Positions 1 through 10,870 of a stretch of DNA of 64,000 nt are shown here, one piece after another. A model generated the notes under the pieces. It had not been told where the DNA came from. It worked only from the letters and a program-made list of their open reading frames with translations, and searched no databases. The stretch spans positions 7,875,089 to 7,939,088 of the forward strand of contig CM038725.1 of NCBI GenBank assembly GCA_021613375.1. The letters are read 5' to 3'. Position 1 is the first letter of the stretch, and every line of letters starts with the position of its first letter. Both the position numbers and the translations under genes were made by a program. This stretch comes from Megaleporinus macrocephalus. Its lineage: Eukaryota > Chordata > Actinopteri > Characiformes > Anostomidae.

Positions 1-185
1 TACATACAATAACACAGGTAATAAGTTTGACTCATTTGTACAATAGAAGGTTAGCTTAGCTTGTGTCTACCTGTCTTTCTATCTGTCTGACATTTGGAAA
101 CATTTGTAGTAAGGAACATATTTACAAACACTATTTTAGTTCATGAAGTAAATACATAAGAATTAAAATAAAGATTTTTAATTAA
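1..185. repeat. Old dispersed element fragments (same family as 34853-35276)
   Basis: Positions 1-73 match the end part of the element at 34853-35276 (compare about 35195-35268). Positions 88-197 match its middle part (compare 35014-35131). The second fragment is the 5' side of a copy that continues after two later insertions, at 1338-1349 and 1880-1977. The family seems to end in TTAACCCTTTG / CAAAGGGTTAA. No coding capacity is seen. Confidence 0.55.
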
Positions 186-1337
186 CACTTGGAACATCCA
201 TCCATAATCTTCTGCTTTATCCCGCTAGCTAGAACTGGAGCCAATCCCAGTGTCATCCAGTCCATCGCATGGCCACGACACACATGGGCACACACTCACA
301 CCTACAGGTAATTAAGAGAGAGCAATCAACCTAGCAAGCATGTGTTTGGACTGTGGGAGGAAACCAGAGTACCCGGAGGAAACCCACTCAAGCACGGAGA
401 GAACATACACACTCATCACAGAACCACCACACCACCATACTAACCACTACTCCACTATACTAACCACTACACCACCATACTGACCACTACACCACCATAC
501 TAACCACTACACCACCATACTAACCACTACACCACCGTACTAACCACTACACCACCGTACTAACCACTACACCACCATACTAACCACTACTCCACTATAC
601 TAACCACTACACCACCATACTGACCACTACACCACCATACTAACCACTACACCACCATACTAACCACTACACCACCGTACTAACCACTACACCACCGTAC
701 TAACCACTACACCACCGTACTGACCACTACACCACCATAACTAACCACTACACCACCATAACTAACCACTACACCACCGTACTAACCACTACACCACCGT
801 ACTAACCACTACACCACCATACTAACCACTACACCATCGTACTAACCACTACACCATCGTACTAACCACTACACCACCGTACTAACCACTACACCACCGT
901 ACTAACCACTACACCACCGTACTAACCACTACACCACCGTACTAACCACTACACCACCATACTAACCACTACACCACCTTACTAACCACTACACCACCAT
1001 ACTAACCACTACACCACCGTACTAACCACTACACCACCGTACTAACCACTACACCACCGTACTAACCACTACACCACCGTACTAACCACTACACCACCGT
1101 ACTAACCACTACACCACCGTACTAACCACTACACCACCATACTGACCACTACACCACCATACTAACCACTACACCACCGTACTAACCACTACAGCACCGT
1201 ACTAACCACTACACCATCGACTAACCACTACACCACCGTACTAACCACTACACCACCTTACTAACCACTACACCACCGTACTAACCACTACACCACCGTA
1301 CTAACCACTACACCACCGTGCTGCCCACTTGGAACAT
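186..1337 (+). mobile_element. Retroposon copy with expanded tail, flanked by target duplications
   Basis: A perfect 12-bp direct repeat (cacttggaacat) lies at 186-197 and 1326-1337. Between them is a fish retroposon tail: ccatccataat at the left, then the typical segments tttggactgtgggaggaaac (345-364) and acccggaggaaaccca (371-386), ending in ccaccgtgctgccc. The uninterrupted target is seen in the related element at about 35120-35140. Widespread fish retroposons (L2/Maui-like LINE tails and their SINEs, recalled) end with one or two units of this kind. Here the end unit has expanded to about 45 copies. The family name is tentative; the insertion structure is clear. Confidence 0.75.
421..1326 (+). 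repeat. 20-bp minisatellite derived from retroposon tail
   Basis: About 45 tandem units of ctaaccactacaccaccgta occur. Units differ mainly at one position (ccGtac or ccAtac, a CpG to CpA change), with rarer tgacc, tcgtac and cttac variants. A 140-bp (seven-unit) block carrying the marker tccactatac occurs twice (451 and 591), showing block duplication. The array is wholly inside the retroposon target duplications. Confidence 0.9.
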
Positions 1338-1349
1338 TAAATAATTTAG

Positions 1350-1875
1350 TGAAGAGATGCGGGCATAAGGTTACATTTGTGTTGCACAATATAGCCTATG
1401 TTAGTTACCTAGTTACCGCTCGCGTTTACCGCTTACGTCATTTTTTTTCCTGTTTATGAGGAGATTCATGCCCTTTTAAGGTGCGGTTGATTAACAGTGA
1501 TATTATGAGAGACTTTTTGCCTGTTAGCAAGATTCACTTCCTCCTTTGAATGTATGAATATCCTGCCCTTCTGTCCATAGACGGACTTTACATGGATAAA
1601 CCAAAGTGATGAGATCAAAGTGATTTATTCATGTAAAGTCCGTCTATGGACAGGAAGGCAGGATATTCATACATTCAAAAGAGGAAGTGAATCTTGCTAA
1701 CAGGCAAAAAATCTCTCATAATAGCACTGTTAATCAACCGCACCTTAAAAGGGCATGAATCTCCTCATAAACAGGAAAACATTTTGACGTAAGTGGTAAA
1801 CGCGAGCGGTAACTAGGTAACTAACATAGGCTATATTGTGCAACACAAATGTAACCTTATGCCCGCATCTCTTCA
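1350..1875. mobile_element. 526-bp foldback (hairpin) element
   Basis: Two arms of about 245 bases (1350-1594 and 1632-1875) are near-perfect reverse complements with only scattered mismatches. A centre of about 37 bases contains two copies of caaagtgat. The ends read gaagagatgcgggc and gcccgcatctcttc. There is no coding frame. The structure is that of a long-arm foldback MITE, comparable in form to the zebrafish Angel elements (analogy only). It is inserted in the same old element that holds the minisatellite retroposon, only 12 bases from its right target duplication. Confidence 0.85.
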
Positions 1876-1980
1876 ATTAGATATAGCAAATTAGTAATAG
1901 AAGTAATTAATAGGGCTCAGGTTTGACCCATGTTGTGTATTAGAAGGGGTTTGCTTAGGTTGTGCATCAAAGAGTTAAAC
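1876..1980. repeat. Right part of the interrupted old dispersed element
   Basis: From about 1915 this matches 35215-35275: gtttgaccc, then tagaaggggtttgcttag, then gtgcatcaaag and gttaa. It is the continuation of the copy broken by the retroposon and the hairpin. Confidence 0.5.
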
Positions 1981-2765
1981 TGTGATAAAGAGCTTCAGTT
2001 GATGCCGTAATAGGAAATCCGTTGATGAAGAATTAGCTTGGCTGAAGGATCGGCAGCGAATTGCTCCATCTGTGCAAAAAACAAACATAGTTTTCCAGAT
2101 TTTCACAGCCATTAGCATTTCCACAATGAATCATCTCATAAGCATTGCCACATATTTCGGGTCTGAATTCCATCGAGCCTTATCTTCTGTACTGAGATAT
2201 CCCAGGACGGCACCGCGCGTTGCTGTCTGATTCACCGGAGCCATTAGCGCACGTCTGATTTGTACCAGACCTGGAAGGGCGAGTGCTAATGGCCGTTAGG
2301 CTTCTTCTTCTTCTTTTGCTTTTTTTTGGGGGGGTCATGCTTTGTTGCATCCCATGCTGTAAAATTTTTCCTCGCTGCGCTCCATGTTTGCCGGATTAAG
2401 GTCATGTCTGTGAGGGGTTATGTCTTTATTGGCCCATGTGTGCACATGGCATTCTCTGCCGCTCCGCGATGGTATGACGGGCCCTTAGGCCTGCATAAAT
2501 AGTCACTTATGCAGGGTGGAGAGGCAGAGGGGCCATGTGTTGGAACAGCTGGTGCGTGTGTGTAAGGGACGAGTGAATCAGCCCAGCCAGCGGTTCAATG
2601 AGAACCTGGCAGAACATCCTCCCTCTGATCTGCGGTCTATCAAGAAGCAGCGCTATCTGAGCAGCGTAATGGATTTCAGTGGAAGCTCCTCCACTGTATG
2701 ACACAGGAGCAGAGATATGTGGACTGGGAGTAGTGGCAGGGCCTCAACAATCTGAACAGAACCCA
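1981..2765. other. Unique sequence, possible conserved non-coding element
   Basis: Non-repetitive sequence of moderate GC with several TAAT-type motifs and no transposon signature. A 61-codon frame on the + strand (2516-2701) has no recognisable family and no gene context. A GT-rich/T-run lies at 2308-2337. Composition and lack of repeats make it a candidate regulatory island. Confidence 0.25.
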
Positions 2766-3130
2766 TCATTAACCCTTTATTGGCAAGATAAACAAGCCTA
2801 TTTGGGCCTTTGATCCTATTCCCTGATCTACAACTTGTTTTCTCAGTATTATGATACATAAACAACACAATCTATTGAAGCCAAACGTGTAGATTTTTAT
2901 TTTGTTTGACACGAAACTAAAGTTCTAAGCATGCAAACTTATATTTCATACCTCAGAGGCTTCCTTCATACCTCTTTATGTTAACATGAAGATAAAAAAA
3001 AATTATAGACTCAGAGAGCTCCAATTCCACATGCAGTACCACTTCATAATAAGAGATTATTATTGGTTAAAAAAAAAGGTATTCTTCAAAATACAGTATA
3101 TATAAGTTTCAAATGGTTAATAAAAAGTGT
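2766..3130. other. AT-rich intergenic sequence
   Basis: AT-rich with homopolymer runs. No gene, clear element or regulatory signature was seen. Confidence 0.4.
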
Positions 3131-3530
3131 GTAATCATGGTTTATTAGGTCATAACCCCTAATTTAATTATTTATAACAAAAAAATATTGTTATAGAATG
3201 TTCAATTAATTCATTAATAAAAAATGTTTTAATAATGATTTAAAAGTAGTTTAATACTAGTTATTAATTAGCTCATAACCCATAATTACTTATTTATAAA
3301 CAGTTATAATGAATAATGACTATAATAAAATGTTCAAATGTTAAGAAAAAGTTTTTAATATTGTTTCAAAAGTACAAGTTATTAATTAGCTCATAACCCT
3401 TCATTTTATTATTTATGAACAGTTATTACAAATAATGATCATTATAGAAAGTTTAAGTCGTTAATAATATGTTTTTAATAATAGTTTAAAAGTAATTTAA
3501 TACTAGTTCATTTTTAATGCCTTAAAAATA
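3131..3530. repeat. AT-rich degenerate tandem repeat, about 120-bp unit
   Basis: Just over three units, marked by cataaccc at 3151, 3274 and 3392 (spacing 123 and 118). Each is followed by tatttat, a caaataat-type stretch, aatgtt and a taatactagttattaattag-like segment. Divergence between units is high, so the array is old. Confidence 0.6.
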
Positions 3531-3740
3531 TAGATTTTTAATTCTTAACATCATTTGAATGTGACAGCTGTTCTTTATATTGTGTGATGAATGATGAATG
3601 GACCAATAGAAATGCTCCAAAATCACTTGGAAACATTTCTGGTTCCATTGGCTTACATTGAAAGTAAAAACAGTTTTTGGCCTCTCCTGTAAAGTTGCCA
3701 GTTTTGAAATATTTGTTTTTCTCATTGGACAGCGATGATA
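3531..3740 (-). mobile_element. MITE, ACTGTCCAAAG family, reverse copy
   Basis: This carries the family landmarks in reverse: gaccaatagaaatgctcc, ggttccattggcttacattg, ggcctctcctgtaaagtt and the end ttgtttttctcattggacag. Family members have terminal repeats resembling cactgtccaaagaaaaacaa and no coding capacity. At least 15 copies are in this window. Confidence 0.7.
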
Positions 3741-4580
3741 TATTCACCACTGCAAGGTTATAAACATTACACTCAAAATGACAAACAAATAACAAAACCA
3801 TCTCTGCAAAACAAATCAAGATCCTGTTAAGTTCTATCCAAAAGTTTGAACATGCCTGGTCAAATGACATGTCGATTTACTAAGTGTGAAATAAGAAAAG
3901 TATACTCGACTCTAAACGAGTTCTGGTCCATAATTTATATTTATTTGCAGAATTTAACACATTAAAACAAACAACTACATGTGCATTTCGTAAAGGCCAC
4001 ATTTGTATTTTATCTTTTTCCCCCAATATTTTCAATTCAGCAAATGAACTGTATTTAAAATATTAAGAAGTTTGTTTTCTGTATGCTGTAATGAAGGGCC
4101 ATGTTGGTATGACCTTCATTTGGTAGCCAGCAATTGAAATAGTCTTAATAAGTTTTTAAAAATCTAACCCTAACCCTAGTTTATTTCAATCAAAGCAATG
4201 TTTTAAGTTTTGTAAAATAGTTTTAAGTGCTTGTTACCACATTAAGAATTTTTTATCGGTTGTACCAACAAAGCACTTTCACAGTGTAGTAGACATTTTC
4301 ACTTATTCTTTCTTACAAAGTATGAAGTTTGACCAGAGACGCCCAAACTTTTGCATAGGCCTGTAACTTTGCAGGCAAATTAAGCAAAAAATATTAAAAA
4401 TATCCTCTTCTTACAAACACAGGTGTCATCTGTTGGCTAGAAGTTTAGAACTGAACTGAATTTCTCTGCGTTTACAAGTGAGAATGAATTTCTGAAAATC
4501 TGCTTTAACCCTAGTTAGAAATGACTTCCTAGACATGCTAACTGACTTCCATAGGCAACCAGTTTCTGAGCACATAGAAG
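3741..4580. other. Unique AT-rich sequence with a Tc1-type terminal fragment
   Basis: Mostly unremarkable AT-rich sequence. At 4340-4372, cccaaacttttgcatagg resembles the terminal repeat of a mariner/Tc1-type MITE, but no partner end was found nearby. A short telomere-like run (about 4164-4179) is only two units long. Confidence 0.3.
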
Positions 4581-5110
4581 CACTTGATGAGGCAGCTGTC
4601 TATCTCTCTATCATGGTGTTAACAACAGCTGTTGTCATGTTCCAAGCTCTGGTAAGACCATGAGCAGCTGTCACAGTGTGAAAAAGAAGCGTGAAATCCA
4701 GATAGCATGTCCTGTAGAACGCAGCCATTCGCCGATCTGATCTAGGTCAGCTCGCAGGGACGTGTGACCTCAGTGCTTCTTCTGCGATAATGTACCGCAA
4801 ATCTAATTACAAACGTTTCAAAGCAGTAATAATGAAGGGAATGTGGGTTCAATGTGCTGGCTTTTATTAATGTTCCTGCAGAGGACAGGAGAGCGGAAAA
4901 ACTGGCTCCATGTGTAATTTCCAGAGAAACGGAATAACTAAAGCAGGTGAGCTTAGTCTACAGCAGGACCGGGAGAATAACTAGAGAGTAGTTTGCATTT
5001 TGAGGTGCCGGGGGAGCAGAATCCTGGCAAGAGCTACCCTCCAGCATATCTGCGAAAATCTGCTTCTTATTAGTGTCCGGCCAGCACTGCGCAAGAGTGG
5101 AAACGGATAA
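4581..5110. other. Unique non-coding island
   Basis: Non-repetitive, higher-GC sequence with cagctg E-box-like motifs near 4591, 4627 and 4664 and no supported coding frame. It could be a regulatory element. No conservation data are available. Confidence 0.25.
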
Positions 5111-5194
5111 ATCCTTATTTATTTTCGAGCCTTAAAACGTGAAAAGTTATTAAATTAGTTCTATCATCACAGATGAAATATTCTTAGTTCTGAA

Positions 5195-5310
5195 AGCAAC
5201 AACGACAAAAAGACATATATATATATAGAAGAAAATTTCACTATAAAAAAAAGAAATTTTCACTATGATCCCAAACTTTTGAGCTGTATATATATATATA
5301 TATATATATA
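5195..5310. repeat. Solo MITE end facing a full MITE across a (TA)n array
   Basis: Positions about 5251-5287 hold a terminal segment (tgatcccaaacttttgagct) of the same MITE that starts at 5311, in opposite orientation. A (TA)n run (5287-5310) separates the two ends, so 5251-5352 can fold as a hairpin. Confidence 0.65.
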
Positions 5311-5824
5311 CACTACTGCTCAAAAGTTTGGGATCACAGTGAAATTTTCTTGTTTTCAATGTAGCCTTCTTTTCTTAACACAACAATGGACTGACGGGTC
5401 TCTAAAGAAAGTTGTTTCTTTCTGGTCATTTTGAGTCGGTCAGAAAGCCATCGACTGCTGATCTTCAGATACTAAACTAACCTAGAATGTTGTTCCCCTT
5501 TATACTCACTTATTAGTAGAATGTTTTTCAGGTGTGCATCACAATTGAGCAAGAGTGTCCTAGCAACCAATTAGTCCAATAACATCCTTAACTTGGATTG
5601 GCGGCCGTACCAGGAGATTTAGACAGAGGACTGAGAATTGCTGATAATAGGACTATATGTAAAATAAGCCTCTATACAAAAATAGACTTTAATACAAACA
5701 TTTTTATTCTTTAAAAACCATCTGATACACTTACATTAATTGTGAAATAGACAATATTGTTTGTGAATTGCATGAAAATTGCATGAAATGAAATTCTAAA
5801 GTGATCCTAAACTTTTGAGCTGTA

Positions 5825-5825
<1 letters not shown>
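5311..5825 (-). mobile_element. Tc1-like MITE, GATCCCAAACTTTTGAG family
   Basis: About 515 bp with inverted ends: ctactgctcaaaagtttggg at the left, and cctaaacttttgagctgtag at the right. The two ends abut (TA)n arrays, as expected for a TA-targeting Tc1/mariner derivative. The reverse strand retains a short relic of the transposase N-terminus, clearer in the copy at 13477-13989. Confidence 0.75.

Positions 5826-5894
<69 letters not shown>
5824..5894. repeat. (TA)n microsatellite
   Basis: About 35 uninterrupted TA units, directly at the right end of the preceding MITE. Confidence 0.95.
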
Positions 5895-5899
<5 letters not shown>

Positions 5900-5944
5900 C
5901 AAAAGAGGCTAAAAACATTCTTAACTTTCAATTTATATATATTC

Positions 5945-6375
5945 GTATATACAAGTATGTCCAAATAGAAAACTTTATAGGAGGGGCCAAAAACATTCTA
6001 AACTTTCAGTTTAAATTAATGAACGAGATTAAAGAGATTGTAAATGGCAGCTGTCGTTTTGAAATCTGCAAAAATGAAGATAGATTTCTTTGGACAACGA
6101 CATATATATTTTTTACATATAATATATATATAACTATATCCAAATAGCAACTTTACAGGAGAGGCCAAAAATATTCATAACTTTCAATGTAAGTTAATGT
6201 AAAAGGCTTTATTCCAATGGATTTTGGAGCATTTTTATTGGTCCATTTCTCATGAAACTCTAACAGTATATAAAGAGCAGCAGTCATGTTAATATAGAAC
6301 AAAACATAGAACAAATAATATAGAACAAAAATGAAACAGTGGACATAGGCCTACATGTTTATCTTTGCACAGTGA
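5945..6375 (+). mobile_element. Two adjacent MITE copies, ACTGTCCAAAG family
   Basis: Copy one (about 5950-6112) runs from tatgtccaaatag to tttctttggacaacgaca. Copy two (about 6133-6375) runs from tatccaaatagcaac to tttgcacagtgacg. Both carry the internal gaggggccaaaaa / gagaggccaaaaa landmark. The second also has tggagcatttttattggtcc. Both are degenerate and lack coding capacity. Confidence 0.6.
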
Positions 6376-6399
6376 CGTTGTATATATATATATATATGA

Positions 6400-7330
6400 T
6401 ATGTCTTGCTATAATAATTAGGTAAACAACTAAACAAGTAAGATAAACATTCTCCATCAACATCACATACACTTCCATGATCGCATGCAGGCAACTTGAG
6501 AAAATTGCAGTGCTGTTAAAAACCATTTACTAGCGGAAACGTGCTGCCGAGTCCAGTTCGACTGACTTATCACTCCCCATTATCTCTCTTCCTTAAGCTC
6601 CTATAGAGGAAGTTCCATATCCATATAAATGGATTGTTCCTGTAGACTCATTTCCTGTAGTTTGATATTTCCTTTTTCTTCCAAACGCAGCACCTCCGCC
6701 CACACATAGACGTACACACAGACATACACAACACAAGACTTATCAACAGTCCACCTCCAAACATATCCACTCTTTGCATGCATCTGTTTAGATGATCACT
6801 CGACCCACAATGTACGTCCAGGGCTGAGTTTCCGGCCGCAGATAAAGCGTGGTACAGCACTACAAAGGCTTCTCAATGGAGAAATCCCAGGGCCTTTCTG
6901 ATGTACACCAAGACAAGGAGATTAAGGTGTGTCCGGAAAACCAGCCCCTATTTTCTTTTAAACGAATACAAAGAAAGTCCTTTGCTTAATAAAGCTCCAG
7001 TATATTCGGTTTCTGTTGATGACAGGTGATCCAGCTGACCCATCCATGCTCTGACCATATATGTTCTGATGTAGTTGCTGTTGTGACGTTGGACAAGCTT
7101 TATAGATCGTTACACAGGTACGATGGAACTAGAAAACCCAGTCTAGGAAAGAAATACTCAGAATTGAGTATAACAGTATTTCAGATTTTTTTTTCATTTT
7201 TTTCAATTTTGTGATTGTGTTATTAAGCTAAAGTTAACACGCAGTCACTGACGTTTCCAACATACCTACAGGTTGTTTTTCTACACTGTAAAATATTTTT
7301 AAAAAGATAATTCGATGGAAAAACTATATA
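6400..7330. other. Unique intergenic sequence
   Basis: No repeat family or coding signal is recognised. The part at 6520-6900 has somewhat higher GC. Small open frames here have no family likeness. Confidence 0.3.
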
Positions 7331-7394
7331 AATCTAGTTATGATTCATTCATACTCAACAATTGAACAGTCTTTCGCACAAAAAGCTTTCTAGC

Positions 7395-7627
7395 ATTCTT
7401 AGTGAAGTTCGCATACACCATGGACAGGTCACTAGTCCATCGCATGGCCAACAAACACTCACACCTACAGGCAATTTACAGTGAGTGATCAACGTAAGAT
7501 GTATGTGTTTGGACTGTGGGAGGAAACTGAAGTACCTGACAGCATGCAAACTCCAAACAGTCCGGACCGGGAATCCATCCCAGATTGTCTTGCAGTGAGG
7601 CAACCATGCTAACCACTACACCACTTT
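7395..7627 (+). mobile_element. Retroposon tail copy with unexpanded end
   Basis: Same family as 186-1337 and 29202-30339. It shares gtccatcgcatggcca, cacacctacaggcaattta, tgtttggactgtgggaggaa and an end reading gctaaccactacaccac. It keeps a single 20-bp end unit and so serves as the unexpanded reference for the two minisatellites in this window. Confidence 0.7.
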
Positions 7628-7677
7628 GTTCATTCTAATTTTTTCTAAATTATAAAAATAATTTTCAATGCAAAATT

Positions 7678-7829
7678 TGGTAACACTGTATAATGAAGGG
7701 TACTTTTCAAAAGGCTGCACAACACCTACATAAACTTGTTATGACAGCTGACGTAACCCTATATATATGTGTATAAAGCTGATTCCGGTAGTCGTCACTC
7801 GCTATAGAGGCCAGGTTTAATTAAAGTTT
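7678..7829. mobile_element. Fragment of a GGTAACACT-ended DNA element
   Basis: It starts ggtaacactgtataatgaag and continues with acacctacataaacttgtta, a typical beginning of fish non-autonomous elements (recalled). The element may continue after the foldback insertion, near 8500-8600. No right end was fixed. Confidence 0.35.
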
Positions 7830-7861
7830 GATAATGTAGCCTTGACTATGGCTACATTATC
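7830..7861. other. Perfect 12-bp hairpin
   Basis: gataatgtagcc (7830-7841) and ggctacattatc (7850-7861) are exact reverse complements around an 8-base loop. It lies just outside the left end of the foldback element. A role is unknown. Confidence 0.6.
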
Positions 7862-7863
7862 AA

Positions 7864-8496
7864 TTGACTATGGAGTCAAAAAAAAGGTCATAAGGATTTT
7901 GATATTGTTTGTAAAACAATAGTGACAAATAGACTGAAATTTGTAGCTGCATTTAAACAACCACTGCACAGAGCCGGCCTGTTATCTTCTTTAAAACAAA
8001 CTTTTTGGTAAAGAAACTAGACTAGCATTGTATCTGTGCCTGGAAGCGCCAGGACAGAGTTTGGGAGGCGTGTCCCAACAGCATGCAGAAGTTGAGTGAC
8101 AGCACCAAATCAGTGTTCTGATCGGTTAAACGAACCTCGCAATCTGATTGGTTAGCTGTCAAAACAGGGTCAAAATTCGCAAATGCAGCAAGAGTTTCGC
8201 AACTGCAGCAGAGAAGGTGAATGTGAGGATTTTTACCTCCACACTTTGAGCAGTACTGATTCAGACATTCACAACATTGGATTTACAAATGCAAATCTTT
8301 TCTACAAATTAAAAAAAAATCCCACGTTTGTACATTTGAATTATTATTATTACTTTTTATTTCAGGTTTGCACATTCCAGTATATTTGTGGATTTGGATT
8401 TTACGTGCATGTAGTTGTTTAAACGCAGCTGCAAGTTTCAGTACATTTGTGACTATTGTTTTACAAACTCAAATTTTTTTGACTCCATATTTGACA
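7864..8496. mobile_element. Foldback MITE with terminal repeats of about 95 bp
   Basis: The left arm (7864-7965) and right arm (about 8405-8496) are imperfect reverse complements. Shared landmarks are tatggagtcaaaaaaa / tttttttgactccata, gtttgtaaaacaatagt / actattgttttacaaac and gcatttaaacaaccac / gtagttgtttaaacgc. The middle (about 440 bp) has no coding frame of interest. Confidence 0.7.
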
Positions 8497-9090
8497 GATT
8501 ACAGATTTATAAACATTGCTGTAGGGTGAGGTCGGATGTCATGATCAGCTTATATAGATGTCATGTAGCCTCATGAACAAACCCAACTGTAATGTGTTAG
8601 CCAAAATGCTATTTTGTTTAATTCTTTTTTTTTTTCACTGTGATTATGTTTGTGTTCAGGTTCATAAGTCCAGCCTCTTACCAAGAATGGCAAAATTACA
8701 TATAGATTTAAATGCACTTAAACTTTGAAGTATAAATCACACAATATTGCAGAAACCTGAGCCTTTAAGTTGAAATAAATACAGCAGTATTTTTTATCTC
8801 TTAAGCTACCACATTCATGGTTAGAAGACCTACAACATGTGAAGTGCAACCAAAGTTTAACCTACATGTGACCCTGTTGTTGGTTTGAAAACAACATCTT
8901 CAAAATCAAAATCATAGCTAATAAACCAAGCTAGGAACTCTGGGTAACTCCGGCCCCGTATTCTCTTATTGCTTGTTGGGTTTATTGAGTCATTAGACCA
9001 AGTGTCCTGGAATTTTCAACCAGATTGCAGAAACATGTGCATTAAGTGTTCAAGCAACTAATTGCAAGAAAACAAGTAAATACACAGTCG
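8497..9090. other. AT-rich intergenic sequence
   Basis: The first 100 bases may continue the element seen at 7678. The rest is unremarkable, with no gene signal. Confidence 0.3.
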
Positions 9091-9318
9091 AGTCATGGTC
9101 TGGGGAATAAATGACCCACTCTTCCATGTGGAAGGCACTTTCAACCGGGTCTGAATCCATCCTTTCAGATCACAAACAGCAAGGATGCAGTGCATGCTGA
9201 TTGTCTTAACTGGGGTGGATGGGATCTTCCAGATGTCCCACAAGAGTGACCAAAACTTCCAAGTAGTACCCTGGACCCCTACTTCCCCAGACCCAATTGA
9301 GCATCTGTGGGACCACCT

Positions 9319-9321
<3 letters not shown>
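9091..9321 (+). pseudogene. Tc1-like transposase relic (C-terminal catalytic part)
   Basis: Plus-strand frames, broken by frameshifts, contain VMVWG-like sequence (about 9094-9108) and DPIEHLWDHL (about 9290-9319). The latter is the signature around the last catalytic acidic residue of Tc1 transposases. The copy is truncated at a GATA microsatellite and cannot encode an active enzyme. Confidence 0.75.
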
Positions 9322-9350
<29 letters not shown>

Positions 9351-9351
9351 C
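9320..9351. repeat. (GATA)n microsatellite
   Basis: About seven units of gata, directly after the transposase relic. Confidence 0.9.
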
Positions 9352-9359
9352 ACATACAT

Positions 9360-10870
9360 GATCATAATAATGTGACTCGACTGTGTATAACTCAACCCTT
9401 CAAGTACAGTTTTATATAGTGAAGCGTTAAAGATCTACCCACAGATTTAAATAGGAACTGTTATAAAATAAATTAGCATTTTGAATCAGTAGCGTTGGTT
9501 TGAACTTCTAATTTGTTGACCAGTTTATTGACGAATCATCTCCATCTCCAATTTCTCATTATGCTGAATGAGATGTTTTAACCAACGCTCTGTAAAGCTT
9601 GTCCAAAACCCACAAGCGTTGTTATATAGGACCACATTTGTGGTTTAAACAGAAATAGGTCAATTTAGAGGCTCTATGGATCCTCCCTGACATGCCATCC
9701 AGCATTTGTGGGACGCACTGCAGTCAGCATGGCTCCAGATACCTGTGACAACCTACCAGGAGCTTATTGAGTTTCCCAACCCATCTATCTGCTGTCCATG
9801 ATGCACACAGCGGCTACTCTGATCATAATAATGTGACTCGACTGTGTATAACTAAATAGGAACTGTTATAAAATAAATTAGCATTTTGAATCAGTAGTGT
9901 TGGTTTGAACTGCTAATTTGTTGACCAGTTTATTGATGAATCATCTCCATCTCCAACTAAGTAGAGCAGCTTTTTAAAGCTGGGACTGTTTGTAGTGACT
10001 TTAAAAACTATGTTGCTCCTGATACCTGTGACAACCTACCAGGAGCTTATTAAGTTTCCCAGCCTGCCTAGTTGCTGTCCGTACTGCACACGGCACATAC
10101 TCTGATCATAATAATGTGACTCGACTGTGTATAACTCAACCCTTCAAGTACAGTTCTATATAATGAAGCGGTTAAGATCAACCCACAGATTTAAATAGGA
10201 ACTGTTATAAAATAAATTAGCATTTTTAATCAGTAGCGTTGGTTTGAACTTCTAATTTGTTGACCAGTTTATTGACGAATCATCTCCATCTCCAATTTCT
10301 CATTATGCTGAATGAGATGTTTTAACCAACGCTCTGTAAAGCTTGTCCAAAACCCACAAGCGTGGCTATAAAGGACCACATTTGTGGTTTAAACAGGAAT
10401 AGGTCAATTTAGAGGCTCTATGGATCCTCCCTGACACGCCATCCAGCATTTGTGGGACGCACTGCAGTCAGCACGGCTCCTGATACCTGTGACAACCTAC
10501 CAGGAGCTTATTGAGTTTCCCAACCCATCTATCTGCTGTCCATGATGCACACGGCGGCTACTCTGATCATAATAATGTGACTCGACTGTGTATAAGTGAA
10601 TAGGAACTGTTATAAAATCAATTGGCATTTTTAATCAGTAGCGTTGGTTTGAACTGCTAATTTGTTGACCAGTTTATTGACGAATCATCTCCATCTCCAA
10701 CTAAGTAGTGCAGCTTTTTAAAGCTGGGACCGTTTGTAGAAACTATGTTGCAATTTCTCATTATGTTGAATGAGATGTTTTAACCAACGCTCTGTAAAGC
10801 TTGTCCAAAACTCCCAAGCGGTGCTATAAAGGACCACATTTGTGGGTTGAACATGAATAGGTCAATTTAG
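9360..10870. repeat. Tandemly duplicated Tc1 3'-end relic, 744-bp period
   Basis: The marker gatcataataatgtgactcg occurs at 9360, 9821, 10104 and 10565, giving spacings of 461, 283 and 461, so a 744-bp compound unit is repeated. The long module contains decayed Tc1 transposase C-terminus: cagcatttgtgggacgcact (the EHLWD site, now QHLWD), then gacaacctaccaggagctta, then the terminal sequence. The last module (10565-10870) mixes parts of both types. No function is likely. Confidence 0.8.

Noticed and set aside
421..1326. CRISPR-like regular repeats
   Set aside because: Units are directly adjacent with no spacers, and the context is a vertebrate retroposon.
2516..2701. 61-codon + strand frame with ordinary amino-acid composition
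   Set aside because: No recognised family, no splice partners and no promoter evidence. Kept only as part of a unique non-coding island.
4164..4179. Telomere-like ctaaccctaaccctag
   Set aside because: Only about two units, so likely chance and not an interstitial telomere.
5815..6147. Tyr/Ile-rich open frames across (TA)n arrays (also near 13867, 21706, 51193, 60463, 63468)
   Set aside because: They are translations of TA microsatellites.
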